Both the position numbers and the translations under genes were made by a program. Of a DNA stretch of 23,817 bases, positions 16,885 through 23,817 are shown piece after piece. This DNA is from an uncultured Cellvibrio sp. Its GTDB lineage: Bacteria > Pseudomonadota > Gammaproteobacteria > Pseudomonadales > Cellvibrionaceae. The DNA lies in NCBI GenBank assembly GCA_946481735.1, contig CAMLOU010000064.1:1-23817 (forward strand), written 5' to 3'. A model generated the notes under the pieces. The model was not told the origin of the DNA. It ran no database searches and was given only the letters and a program-made list of their open reading frames with translations. The first letter of the stretch is position 1; each line of letters begins with the position of its first letter.

Positions 16885-16933
16885 TATTTTTATCTCCTTA
16901 TGTTTCTAGCTTCGTATATATGTGGGCGAAGTA

Positions 16934-18133
16934 TCAATACCAAAACGACCAATACAATCGGATGACATCTGCATCGAAGTTATACAACGGTTCCTGGCCG
17001 AATAATACGCCTTCTTCGCGCGGTACAACTCGACGGAAATCTTCGTAATCAAACTGGATGCGATCCCAGTACAAATTCACGGTGCTCTTATCAAACCAGG
17101 GAACAAATCCTGCGGGTAATTGGTAGGTAACGCCCAATCCAAAGGTGGTGGTGGTGAGAGGACTTAATTCCTTGTCGCGGCCCATAAAGTTTTGATAGTT
17201 GGCATAGGGAAAAAGGTCGCTGTAGAAGTCGGCTTCGGTTTGTTCGTAGGCGCGGTATTTTAATTCGAAGAGCCACTCCTTGTAGGGATGGGTGTAACGC
17301 ACTTCATAGTTGCTGGCTTCGATACCCCAGCTGTCGGAGAATTCGCGGTAATCGGCACGGATAGCGGCGCGGTAGGGCAGATAATAAATGGCACGCACAC
17401 CGACTGCATCGCTGTTGTGGGTGTTGGGGTATTTCTCTTCTGCTTCAGTACGCGAATTGCATACTGGATTTATACCGTCACCGTCGTTGCAAAAGCGCAT
17501 AACGCGATAAGGATTTTGCAGATAACCCTCATCCACCGCACTTTCCACGCTCAGAGCGGCAATCAAATTCTTCGTCAGGATTTGTGAAATATTAATGCTA
17601 TAGCGACGACGCTCTGCATCGCGTTCGCCGAACTCCGGCCGATCATTACGGCTGATAATGTCATCACCAAAACTGGTGTTGAGGCTGACGGTGGTCAGAT
17701 CGCCAAAGAATGTCTGGCTGACGCTGAAACTGTAGGTGGTGGAGTCGAAATCATTTTCTTTGCTGGTTGAGTAGCCCAGGTTAAACGTCGTGCGATCGTG
17801 CAGGTAAACCAGACCTAAATCTTTTTGTTTACGCTCTTCGGCATAGGGGCTCGCGCCGGATTCCACGTCTGCACCGCGCGCGGCGACCACATCAATGGAA
17901 GCGCCGCTGATGCTGTCTACATAATATTGGCCGGAAATTGACACCGAATTGCCGAGATTTTTGCGCACCAGAATGGCAGGGCCATCGATCTGGGTGCCGC
18001 CGCCTTCGTAGCTGTGGTACATGATGTCGATGCGTTCATCAGGCAACACCTCCGCCTGCGCGTGCGCGAAAAAAAACAGCAGGGCAAGGCTTAATAACGC
18101 CAGACCAATACGCAGGGGATTAGTTACAACCAC
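16934..18133 (-). CDS. DUF3570-type outer-membrane beta-barrel protein
   Basis: A 399-residue exported protein taken from the GTG at 18133, which has GGGAGG 5 bases upstream and yields a compact signal peptide (NPLRIGLALLSLALLFFFAHAQA|EV). An ATG at 18154 is the main alternative. It is made almost wholly of alternating amphipathic strands with aromatic girdles (MYHSYEGGGTQIDGPAILV, LVYLHDRTTFNLGYSTSKEN, YSINISQIL, EWLFELKYRAYEQ) and ends YWSFWY, a barrel-assembly signal. The family is DUF3570, function unknown, which I recall as a regular neighbour of DUF4266 genes. It overlaps the end of the DUF4266 gene by 14 bases. It is the last gene of the six-gene operon. Confidence 0.88.
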   Translation of the reverse strand: MVVTNPLRIGLALLSLALLFFFAHAQAEVLPDERIDIMYHSYEGGGTQIDGPAILVRKNLGNSVSISGQYYVDSISGASIDVVAARGADVESGASPYAEERKQKDLGLVYLHDRTTFNLGYSTSKENDFDSTTYSFSVSQTFFGDLTTVSLNTSFGDDIISRNDRPEFGERDAERRRYSINISQILTKNLIAALSVESAVDEGYLQNPYRVMRFCNDGDGINPVCNSRTEAEEKYPNTHNSDAVGVRAIYYLPYRAAIRADYREFSDSWGIEASNYEVRYTHPYKEWLFELKYRAYEQTEADFYSDLFPYANYQNFMGRDKELSPLTTTTFGLGVTYQLPAGFVPWFDKSTVNLYWDRIQFDYEDFRRVVPREEGVLFGQEPLYNFDADVIRLYWSFWY

Positions 18134-18359
18134 AGCCGCCTCCCGCACCGCCATCGCCACCCCGTGCCGCTTCGCGCGCATCGTACACGTGATGCAAGTA
18201 GCCACTGGAAATCGGATCGCGATCAAAACTCATCAGCGGATCAGCAATGTTTTGCCGCTCATAAGGTTTGACCCAGGGTTCAATGCGCCCGCAGGCGCAC
18301 AGGCTGAACACACCGATCAACAGCAGCGCGCGAAGGGCTTTAGGTGCTGAGGGAATCAT
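18120..18359 (-). CDS. DUF4266-type small lipoprotein with GGGCGCN tail
   Basis: A 79-residue predicted lipoprotein. The signal sequence (residues 1-22) ends in LCAC, giving lipid Cys23. A conserved-looking PWVKPYER (about 28-35) and a middle segment ADPLMSFDRDPISSGYLHHVYDAREAA follow. The last 13 residues are GGDGGAGGGCGCN, a glycine run with two cysteines separated by one residue. This matches DUF4266, of unknown function. Its ATG overlaps the tlpA-like stop as ATGA, so its output is coupled to that thioredoxin. A C-x-C pair at an exposed, flexible C-terminus, next to a periplasmic thioredoxin, suggests a metal-binding or redox tail. The family is firm in my view; the role is inference. Confidence 0.88.
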   Translation of the reverse strand: MIPSAPKALRALLLIGVFSLCACGRIEPWVKPYERQNIADPLMSFDRDPISSGYLHHVYDAREAARGGDGGAGGGCGCN

Positions 18360-18838
18360 TCGCGGATCAGCTCCCGAATCTGGTCGCGGTATTTGTTTTC
18401 ATCGCCGGCTTTGTAACCGCGATTCACAAAACGCACTTCGCCTTTTTTATCGATCACCACGGTGGTGGGCATAGCATCCACTTTGTAGAGCTTGCTCACT
18501 TTGCTGTCAGGATCGTAAAGCACCGGCAGGGACACACCCAAATCTTCAATTAATTTTTTGGCGGCAGCGGTGTCCTGCTCAACGTTCACACCATAGAGTT
18601 CAAAACCGGCTTTGTTGTAACGTTTGTACATGTCATCCAGCAAGGGCATTTCGGTGCGGCAGGGGCCACACCAGGAGGCCCAGAAATTCAGCATCACCAC
18701 CTTGCCGCGCTGTTCGGCCAGGCGCACGTTCTCGCCGCTTTCACTTTTTAAGGTGAAGTCCGGGGCGGGGGCGGCGTGGGTGAACGCGGCAAATGCCAGC
18801 AGAAAAACAACACTTAAACCGGGCAGAGATAATTTCAT
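18356..18838 (-). CDS. TlpA-type periplasmic thioredoxin
   Basis: A 160-residue exported thiol-disulfide oxidoreductase. The signal peptide ends around FAAFTHA|APAP (residue 22). The thioredoxin fold carries FWASWCGPCRTEMP (active-site Cys57 and Cys60) and the cis-proline segment AMPTTVVID (P124). Relatives reduce specific periplasmic disulfides or copper-site cysteines, fed from DsbD/CcdA. The ATG at 18838 has AGGAG 7 bases upstream. The gene is 18 bp after a barrel gene and overlaps the DUF4266 gene by 4 bases. Its likely targets are its neighbours with cysteines: the C-x-C tail protein and the two-CxxC lipoprotein. Confidence 0.94.
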   Translation of the reverse strand: MKLSLPGLSVVFLLAFAAFTHAAPAPDFTLKSESGENVRLAEQRGKVVMLNFWASWCGPCRTEMPLLDDMYKRYNKAGFELYGVNVEQDTAAAKKLIEDLGVSLPVLYDPDSKVSKLYKVDAMPTTVVIDKKGEVRFVNRGYKAGDENKYRDQIRELIRE

Positions 18839-18856
18839 AAAACAACTCCTGCGAAT

Positions 18857-19531
18857 TTAGAAAAAGAGTGACAGGCCGATGCGGCCTTCGAGGTTGTGGG
18901 TTTCTTTGCTCTCGCCGAACAACTCGTGGGTAAACACATGATCGCGCATGCTCAAATCGAACGATACCCAATCAGTGGCGAAGAACCGCAGCCCGGCACC
19001 AAAGTTATAGGTGAAATAATCCTTGGAGGCGAACTGCGTGTTGCCGGCGCCGGCGATTAAATAAATGCGCGTATTGAACGCCCATTTATCGCTGATCTGG
19101 ATCTGGCCGGGAAACAGGTTATAGCCCAGCGACAGGTTGTAATAGGTCAGGTCCCGCTCTTCGTCGGTGAGCAGTTGTACCCCACCGCTGAGCAATTCGT
19201 AGCTGGTTTCTTGTAGCCGGCTCATGCCGTAAGTCGCTTCGGCAAAAAAATCTTCGGTGATGTGGTAAGCCATGGTGACCCCGACCACATCATTGGTGCC
19301 GAAGTCTTCGATGCCCAGCAAACCGTAGAACGCGCCGAACTCAAAGTTCTCGCTGTCGATCATCTCTTCCTTGATGGTGCGGCGTTCGATATCCGGCGAG
19401 ATGATCTGACCCAGCTCATCCTCGTCGTCTGCGTCCTGCGCCAGGCTCAGCGGTGCGCCGGCCCACAGGAGGCATCCCACACAGAGTGCTGCTGTGCGCA
19501 TCAGAAAAAGATGTTGAAACCGACTTTCCAT
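18857..19531 (-). CDS. Small outer-membrane beta-barrel protein
   Basis: A 224-residue exported barrel. The ATG at 19531 has AGAGG 7 bases upstream but overlaps the preceding gene by 31 bases. An ATG at 19501 forms a TGATG overlap with the preceding stop and gives a shorter signal peptide (MRTAALCVGCLLWAGAPLSLA). The acidic start of the mature protein (DADDEDELGQIISPDIERRTI) precedes strands such as FEFGAFYGLLGI, TMAYHITEDFFAEATYGMS and NLSLGYNLFP, and it ends GRIGLSLFF, a barrel-assembly signal. It resembles the outer-membrane barrel family found in myxobacteria and some other proteobacteria. Its partner in the operon has the same fold behind an SH3 domain. Function unknown. Confidence 0.87.
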   Translation of the reverse strand: MESRFQHLFLMRTAALCVGCLLWAGAPLSLAQDADDEDELGQIISPDIERRTIKEEMIDSENFEFGAFYGLLGIEDFGTNDVVGVTMAYHITEDFFAEATYGMSRLQETSYELLSGGVQLLTDEERDLTYYNLSLGYNLFPGQIQISDKWAFNTRIYLIAGAGNTQFASKDYFTYNFGAGLRFFATDWVSFDLSMRDHVFTHELFGESKETHNLEGRIGLSLFF

Positions 19532-20301
19532 TCATTGACCTCTTCATTGTCGTTGCGGCTGGTCAGGATCATGTGGTTGGTGTATTCAACGCGCATGAAA
19601 AAGCGGCCGGTCAAGTGGATATAACTGCCGAGGCTGGCCTGGATCAGCGTGTCGTTGCGATCCTCCGGCTCCACCAGAGTGGCGCTGGGCAAGGTTTTGA
19701 TCTCGCCGGTGCCGAGGCTGAAAAACGGTGAAATTCGCCATTCGGGAAACGGTTGGTGCAAGAGCGCGACGGCGAGGATCTGGCTATCCGAAAACTGGCC
19801 GGTGTTTTGTGCAACCCGCAGTTCGGCGGTGAGGTTTTCGGTAAAGCGGTAACCCAGGGTGCCGGTCAGTGAGTCGGCGCCGTTGAAATCACCGAGGGCC
19901 ACGCCCAGTTCAAACCGGTCGGTGAGGTAATCTTCCTGCTTGGGATCATCCAGTTCCGGTGGCTGGCCATCGGGGCCGAGGGTGAACTGGAGATCGCGAC
20001 GGCGCACCCAGCCGGTCTTGCCGCGATAGGTTTTGATCTTGATCCAATCGGTGCGGCTTTTCAGCAGCGTAATGACCTCGCCGCGCTCCACCACATGGAA
20101 AATCGGATAGCCGCGGCCGGGCCCATTGTGGACATTGATGTAGGCATCGTTGACCGTCACTTGCGGATCATCATCGGCCCAGGCGCCGGGGCTGAGCCAT
20201 AACGCGGCGCACAGAAACAACAAACCGCCGATGCCCTGAAGGCAGCGGCGGTGCAGTACAAAGCAGACATCCCCAAGGGGTAGCGATACAGCGTTTATCA
20301 T
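19501..20301 (-). CDS. SH3-domain plus outer-membrane beta-barrel protein
   Basis: A 266-residue exported protein from the ATG at 20301, 4 bp after the preceding stop; the frame extends to a TTG at 20334 inside that gene but this is unlikely. No clear ribosome-binding site is visible, so coupling to upstream translation is likely. After a long signal sequence (cleavage near PGAWA|DDD) comes a bacterial SH3 domain (about residues 48-106: VNDAYINVHNGPGRGYPIF, WIKIKTYRGKTGWVRRRDL), usually a peptidoglycan binder. A beta-barrel then starts FELGVALGDF, with GTLGYRFTENLTAELRVA, and ends WKVGFNIFF. The design suggests a barrel anchored to the wall. Function unknown. Confidence 0.88.
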   Translation of the reverse strand: MINAVSLPLGDVCFVLHRRCLQGIGGLLFLCAALWLSPGAWADDDPQVTVNDAYINVHNGPGRGYPIFHVVERGEVITLLKSRTDWIKIKTYRGKTGWVRRRDLQFTLGPDGQPPELDDPKQEDYLTDRFELGVALGDFNGADSLTGTLGYRFTENLTAELRVAQNTGQFSDSQILAVALLHQPFPEWRISPFFSLGTGEIKTLPSATLVEPEDRNDTLIQASLGSYIHLTGRFFMRVEYTNHMILTSRNDNEEVNEWKVGFNIFF

Positions 20302-20305
20302 CGTT

Positions 20306-23068
20306 TTATTCTTGAATTGGGTCTGCCGAGTCAAAGGGGTTTTGGTAATAGCGGGCGCCGAGGTCGATCCACTCCCGTAGCAGTTTTAACTCACTATTGT
20401 TTAAAAAGCCAGAATGGCTGCCATTCTCTCTGAAACGACTGAAGAAACGCTCGCTGCCGAGAGCGTTGCCGCGCGCGATGCTGGGCGGCGTTTCATCGTA
20501 TTCCGGGTTGGGGACGGGGTTACCTTCTTCGTCCAGTACTGGCAGACCTTCGGCATCCAGCAAAAACTCCGGCACAGTGACCACATTGCCGGCTTCATCC
20601 ACTTCCCGTTCGGCGCGCGCGTTGAGTAGCTCAAAATACGAGGTCATCTCGGTATTCTGGCGCGGCGTGCGGGTCAGGTTAAGCTGGATGGCGCCGGTCA
20701 AATTGGGATTGGTGACATCGGCGATGGTGGTGCTGCCCGCGTGGCAGCCGATGCAATTGAAAGGGCGGAGTTCACCGAGCTCATCCACCACATTCGCAGA
20801 GGTTCTTTCTATTTCCCACAAATACTGGATGTGGTTTTCGTAGTTGATCACGATGCGGCAAGTGCTGTTCCAGTCGTCCATACAGCCTTTGTTTTTGAGT
20901 GGCGCTTTGAGGGTGGATTGCTCTGAAGCGCCGGGAACCAGGTCCAGGTAACGATAAGCAAATGCCTCGTCGCGCGGGCGGCCGGGTGCCAGGGCGGGAT
21001 CGGTCCATTCGTCGATAAAGATCAGGTCTACGGTCGGTTCGCGTAAGCCGGCATTCAGGTAGATATCGGGATCACCCGGTTGAGCGCCGGGCGCGGCGAA
21101 GTAAGTGCGCGCTGCAAATTCGGCCATGGTTTCACCCGCTTGCGGTAGCTCAGGGGTACCAAATTGATCAAACCGCTGCGTGCCCGGAAATGCTACACCA
21201 GAGGCGCCAGGGTTGATGGAGTCCGGCACGATATCGGCGCGACTCACCGGTTGGGTGGGGCTGGTGTTGAGGCAGCCATTGCATTCGAGCCTTTCTCCCG
21301 GACGGACCTGCATCCAGTAAGTGGCGTTGTTGCTGATACGGCGGCCTTCCCCATCCAGGACTTCAACCGTAAAGGCGATATCGGCGGGTATCTGGACCAA
21401 TACCGAGCCGTCCGGCTCCACCGGTGTATAGCCGATGATTTCGCGCAGGCCGGTATTCTGGTTAAAACGGTTGCCATACACCGTGTCTTCCTGCTCATCG
21501 AGCACATCGTTGTCCGCAATGGACACGGCCTTGACAATGCGCAGGAAGCGCGCGGGCCGGTCATCGGCCGAGGTCTGTGCAGGGTTGGCCAGGACACTGA
21601 GGTTCAGGTTGTCGGCATCAACGTCGGCGAGATTGCCGTCGTAAACGCTGCGAATATGCAAGGTACCGAGGTCGGCATTGGTGGTCGTCGGGGCGATATA
21701 ACTGGGCGGCGCTTGCGGCTCCAGGATCACCGCTTCAGTAAACATGCGCCCTTCTTTGCCGAGCACAACGGGTTGCTGGGTGTCGTCGGTCATGTTGTAA
21801 ATCCAGATCCCGAACAGCGGCGGTGCGATCTCCGCTGCGTCGTTTTCCCACCACTCGCCGGTGCAAGGTACCAGGCGACCGGTGTCGATCACCCGCATCC
21901 GGCATTGGCTCCAGCTGACCAGCAGGCGGTTGGTGCCGTCGAACAGCGGATGGAGCGAACTGAATACCCCATTACGTGAACGCTCGTCATCGGTGACGAT
22001 ATCGAGGTGATAGATGCGCTCCTGCGCCTCGCCACCGCCGCCGTTGATGGGTACATCGTTCTCCACAAAATTTTCCGTGTCGATCACCAACATATCGCCC
22101 CCCAGGAATTCGCTGCGGCGTTTGAAGATCGCCGCTATGCGCCGGTCGGACAGTGACTGCGGGCGGAACAAGGTCAAGGATTCATCGCGCGGGGTGGTGT
22201 TGAGGCTGTTGAAACCATAGTGGTATTGCAGGTCGGTACCGTCGGGATTCACGGTATACAAACTCAGGTTGTTGCGCCCATTGGCCTGGTCCCAGCGAAG
22301 AAACAGCACACGTCCGTTACCCAGCACCGTGGGTTGCAGGTCGTGGCTCTGGTTGTAGGTGATCTGCTGGATGTTGGTGCCGTCGTTATCCATCACATGC
22401 AGGACAAAGGCGGGCCCATCGTTACCCTCTTCCTGGGCGGTGTACTGGGGTTTGTTGTCATCCAGCAACATCCCGCGGCTGCGGGTCTGGCGGGTGGAGC
22501 TGAAGATGATGCGGTCGTCCGGCAGATAGCGCGGGCTGACATCGTGACCGGCTTCGGCAACGATGTTGGACGTGATGACGCGCCGCAGGACTTTATCGAT
22601 CAGGTGGTATTCCCAGATATCCCACTTGGGTTGTTCGTCATCATCGGCATTGGGGATTTCCGGCGCGCGCATGGCAAACAACAGGCGGTCGCCATCGGGA
22701 TGGATGCTCAGGTCTTTAACATCGTAATTGGGGGCTTCCGGGTCGAAATTATCATCGGCAATAAATGCATCCTGGGTAATGTTCTCCGCCGCTGCCAATG
22801 CTGTGGCCCGGGGTTTCACATAAATAGCGGCACCGGGATTAAACGCCGCCGGGTCAAGGATATCCAGGGGCAAAAGGGTTTCCGGATCGTCTTCATCTGT
22901 TGGCAAGGGGCGGTCAATAAACGCCACCGGTAAATCCACCGTTACCGGGTCCGGACTTTGGCCACCGCCTTCGCTGCCGCCACCTCCACCACCGCAGGCG
23001 GTAACCAACAAACAGCCAAGCCACAGGGGCAGGCTGCGCACGAGTGATGAACGGACGTGGTGGATCAT
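20306..23068 (-). CDS. Large HzsA-related lipoprotein (PD40-like repeats, C-terminal CxxCH)
   Basis: A 920-residue predicted lipoprotein from the ATG at 23068 (AGGG 9 bases upstream; the frame extends to a TTG). The signal sequence ends LLVTAC (lipid Cys25), followed by a GGGGGG run. A TolB/PD40-like propeller region covers about residues 80-480 (VSPRYLPDDRIIFSSTRQ near 175, LYTVNPDGTDLQ near 270). A middle domain (about 490-620) resembles that of the hydrazine-synthase-alpha family. There, CNGCL (596-600) sits where relatives carry a CxxCH heme site, but the His is Leu. An intact CIGCH (772-776) follows, preceded by a Cys pair (CMDDWNSTC). One c-type heme is therefore likely. This is the family called HzsA-related, and it is not a hydrazine synthase. 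It is the first gene of the six-gene operon. Confidence 0.85.
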   Translation of the reverse strand: MIHHVRSSLVRSLPLWLGCLLVTACGGGGGGSEGGGQSPDPVTVDLPVAFIDRPLPTDEDDPETLLPLDILDPAAFNPGAAIYVKPRATALAAAENITQDAFIADDNFDPEAPNYDVKDLSIHPDGDRLLFAMRAPEIPNADDDEQPKWDIWEYHLIDKVLRRVITSNIVAEAGHDVSPRYLPDDRIIFSSTRQTRSRGMLLDDNKPQYTAQEEGNDGPAFVLHVMDNDGTNIQQITYNQSHDLQPTVLGNGRVLFLRWDQANGRNNLSLYTVNPDGTDLQYHYGFNSLNTTPRDESLTLFRPQSLSDRRIAAIFKRRSEFLGGDMLVIDTENFVENDVPINGGGGEAQERIYHLDIVTDDERSRNGVFSSLHPLFDGTNRLLVSWSQCRMRVIDTGRLVPCTGEWWENDAAEIAPPLFGIWIYNMTDDTQQPVVLGKEGRMFTEAVILEPQAPPSYIAPTTTNADLGTLHIRSVYDGNLADVDADNLNLSVLANPAQTSADDRPARFLRIVKAVSIADNDVLDEQEDTVYGNRFNQNTGLREIIGYTPVEPDGSVLVQIPADIAFTVEVLDGEGRRISNNATYWMQVRPGERLECNGCLNTSPTQPVSRADIVPDSINPGASGVAFPGTQRFDQFGTPELPQAGETMAEFAARTYFAAPGAQPGDPDIYLNAGLREPTVDLIFIDEWTDPALAPGRPRDEAFAYRYLDLVPGASEQSTLKAPLKNKGCMDDWNSTCRIVINYENHIQYLWEIERTSANVVDELGELRPFNCIGCHAGSTTIADVTNPNLTGAIQLNLTRTPRQNTEMTSYFELLNARAEREVDEAGNVVTVPEFLLDAEGLPVLDEEGNPVPNPEYDETPPSIARGNALGSERFFSRFRENGSHSGFLNNSELKLLREWIDLGARYYQNPFDSADPIQE

Positions 23069-23512
23069 GGCGTTTTGCCCTGCACAAGAAAACGGGTTGG
23101 GATGATAGCTCAATCATGGCAGTCAATTGCCGCGAGTCGTTATTGCCGGCCGATATCCGGTGGGCGCTGGCGCCTGAATGGGATGCCGCCGCGCGGGAAC
23201 CACATTCTCAGGGAAGGCCTGACGCCAATCTCTCGATCTGGTCACGCTTTCTTGCCCATCGGCAAATCCTTTCGCGCCAACTGTTGAAAACAACTGGCTT
23301 CTAAAAATAGCTGAATTCTATGCATCTGGCTGTTTCATCGCTGGTCGGGCTGGGTCGGGAGTGGCGCGTTTTAACGAATCTGTGATGAGGTCCACAATGT
23401 GGATGCAAGCGAGCCGCAGGTTTATACCGTTCGGCGACATATAATCAGTGGCGAACAATTAGCCTGCTAGACTGATTTTTCAGTCGAGGCAGAACAAAAA
23501 TCTGGAGCAGCC
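23069..23512. promoter_or_regulatory. Divergent control region of the HzsA-related operon and the right-edge gene
   Basis: These ~444 bases hold no convincing gene; overlapping short + strand frames at 23044-23304 lack ribosome-binding sites and protein-like composition. On the + strand, TATAAT at 23440-23445 is a perfect -10 for the right-edge gene, 68 bases before its start, but the -35 is poor, suggesting an activator. I see no clear - strand promoter for the six-gene operon. Confidence 0.55.
23470..23485 (+). other. Short perfect stem-loop in the 5' leader of the right-edge gene
   Basis: GACTGATTTTTCAGTC: a 6-bp perfect stem with a TTTT loop, about 25 bases after the TATAAT and 19 bases before the ribosome-binding site GGAG. 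It may be an operator dyad or an RNA leader hairpin. Confidence 0.5.
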
Positions 23513-23817
23513 GTGACCACACAAGCCTTTATATCCCCCGGCAGATCAGCCGGGTGGCGTCCTACTGTGCATCGCCGAATGGTGTCCGGTGCGCTATTGC
23601 TGGTTTCCCTGTTTGCGTCCATCGCCATGGCCGGCTTCCGGGAGCAGGCATTGCAAATTCATAACCGTGTGGCGGGTGTGCCGCCATCGGAAGCGGTGCT
23701 TCTGCAGATGGCCTCGCTGATTGAGGGCGGTAATGTGGCGGGTGCCGTGGAAGTGGCGATGGATAACGAAGCCTTCTACAGCGTCACCCTCAAGAATATG
23801 GCCACGCCCTGGACCAA
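23513..23817 (+). CDS. Exported protein of unknown family (5' part)
   Basis: The first 101 residues of a gene that runs off the right edge. The start is a GTG at 23513 with GGAG 5 bases upstream; an internal ATG (residue 23, MVSGALLLV) is the alternative. A signal peptide (about residues 1-40, ending SIAMA|GF) is followed by REQALQIHNRVAGVPPSEAV and an Ala/Glu-rich helical segment. IHNRVAGVPPS faintly recalls the start of planctomycete-type heme-associated DUF domains, but I do not recognise the family. The gene is divergent from the HzsA-related operon across a shared control region. Since the next operon also encodes only exported proteins, it is a candidate member of the same system. Codon use looks like that of its neighbours. 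Confidence 0.8.
   Translation, partial: MTTQAFISPGRSAGWRPTVHRRMVSGALLLVSLFASIAMAGFREQALQIHNRVAGVPPSEAVLLQMASLIEGGNVAGAVEVAMDNEAFYSVTLKNMATPWT

Noticed and set aside
18120..18838. RiPP biosynthesis cluster with the DUF4266 protein as precursor
   Set aside because: No radical SAM, YcaO, lanthipeptide or other modifying enzyme is visible in the window, and the protein is a lipoprotein. Kept only as one option for the Cys tail.
20306..23068. True hydrazine synthase subunit
   Set aside because: The homology is only to the wider HzsA-related family. One heme motif lacks its His, no HzsB/HzsC-like genes are present, and the host looks like an ordinary gammaproteobacterium, not an anammox planctomycete.
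23044..23304. Short + strand proteins in the right-hand divergent spacer
   Set aside because: Two frames overlap in the same DNA, neither has a ribosome-binding site, and both begin inside the opposing signal-peptide region.
1..23817. tRNA, rRNA or insertion sequences
   Set aside because: None were recognised on either strand; no transposase-like protein or cloverleaf was found.

Overview
The window looks like chromosomal DNA from a Gram-negative gammaproteobacterium of the Cellvibrionaceae, most likely a Cellvibrio-type polysaccharide degrader. The housekeeping gene order (hisA-hisF; gpmI-envC-ctpA-yibQ divergent from rhodanese-grxC-secB; ppx facing ppk) is the one seen in Pseudomonas-like gammaproteobacteria. 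A secreted GH5 glycoside hydrolase with a ricin-type carbohydrate-binding domain and several outer-membrane barrels fit the lifestyle. The genus is an inference, not a proof.

Positions 1-1405: the 3' end of hisA and all of hisF (histidine biosynthesis, + strand), a two-way hairpin terminator, and a small convergent DUF6316-type gene. Positions 1584-6807 (- strand): gpmI, envC, ctpA and yibQ, which link glycolysis with control of envelope proteolysis and cell-wall hydrolases. A 408-base divergent spacer leads to the + strand run rhodanese-like/grxC/secB (7216-8472), ending at a hairpin. ppx (+) and ppk (-) then converge (8671-12275). ppk has a near-perfect Pho box upstream, so polyphosphate synthesis is probably induced by phosphate starvation.

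Positions 12448-15894 (- strand): the GH5 enzyme, a repeat-rich spacer (14-bp tandem repeats, G-rich repeats, a REP-like palindrome), a small DUF4156-type lipoprotein and a three-domain YbaY/MliC/COG3650 lipoprotein. Positions 16091-16884 are AT-rich and look acquired. They hold a gene broken by two frameshifts, which I read as the remains of a Tse2-like toxin, followed by a translationally coupled small acidic protein that could be its immunity partner.

Positions 16934-23068 (- strand) are the most interesting part: a six-gene, tightly packed, extracytoplasmic operon. In transcription order it encodes a 920-residue lipoprotein related to the hydrazine-synthase-alpha-like (HzsA-related) PD40/cytochrome family, an SH3-plus-beta-barrel protein, a second small beta-barrel, a TlpA-type thioredoxin, a tiny DUF4266-type lipoprotein ending in GGGCGCN, and a DUF3570-type beta-barrel. 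A divergent exported protein of unknown family (23513 to the right edge) shares the upstream region. Every product carries an export signal and three end in an aromatic residue typical of BAM-assembled barrels. The set reads as an undescribed outer-membrane/periplasmic redox or metal-handling module. Its function is not known to me and is only inferred.
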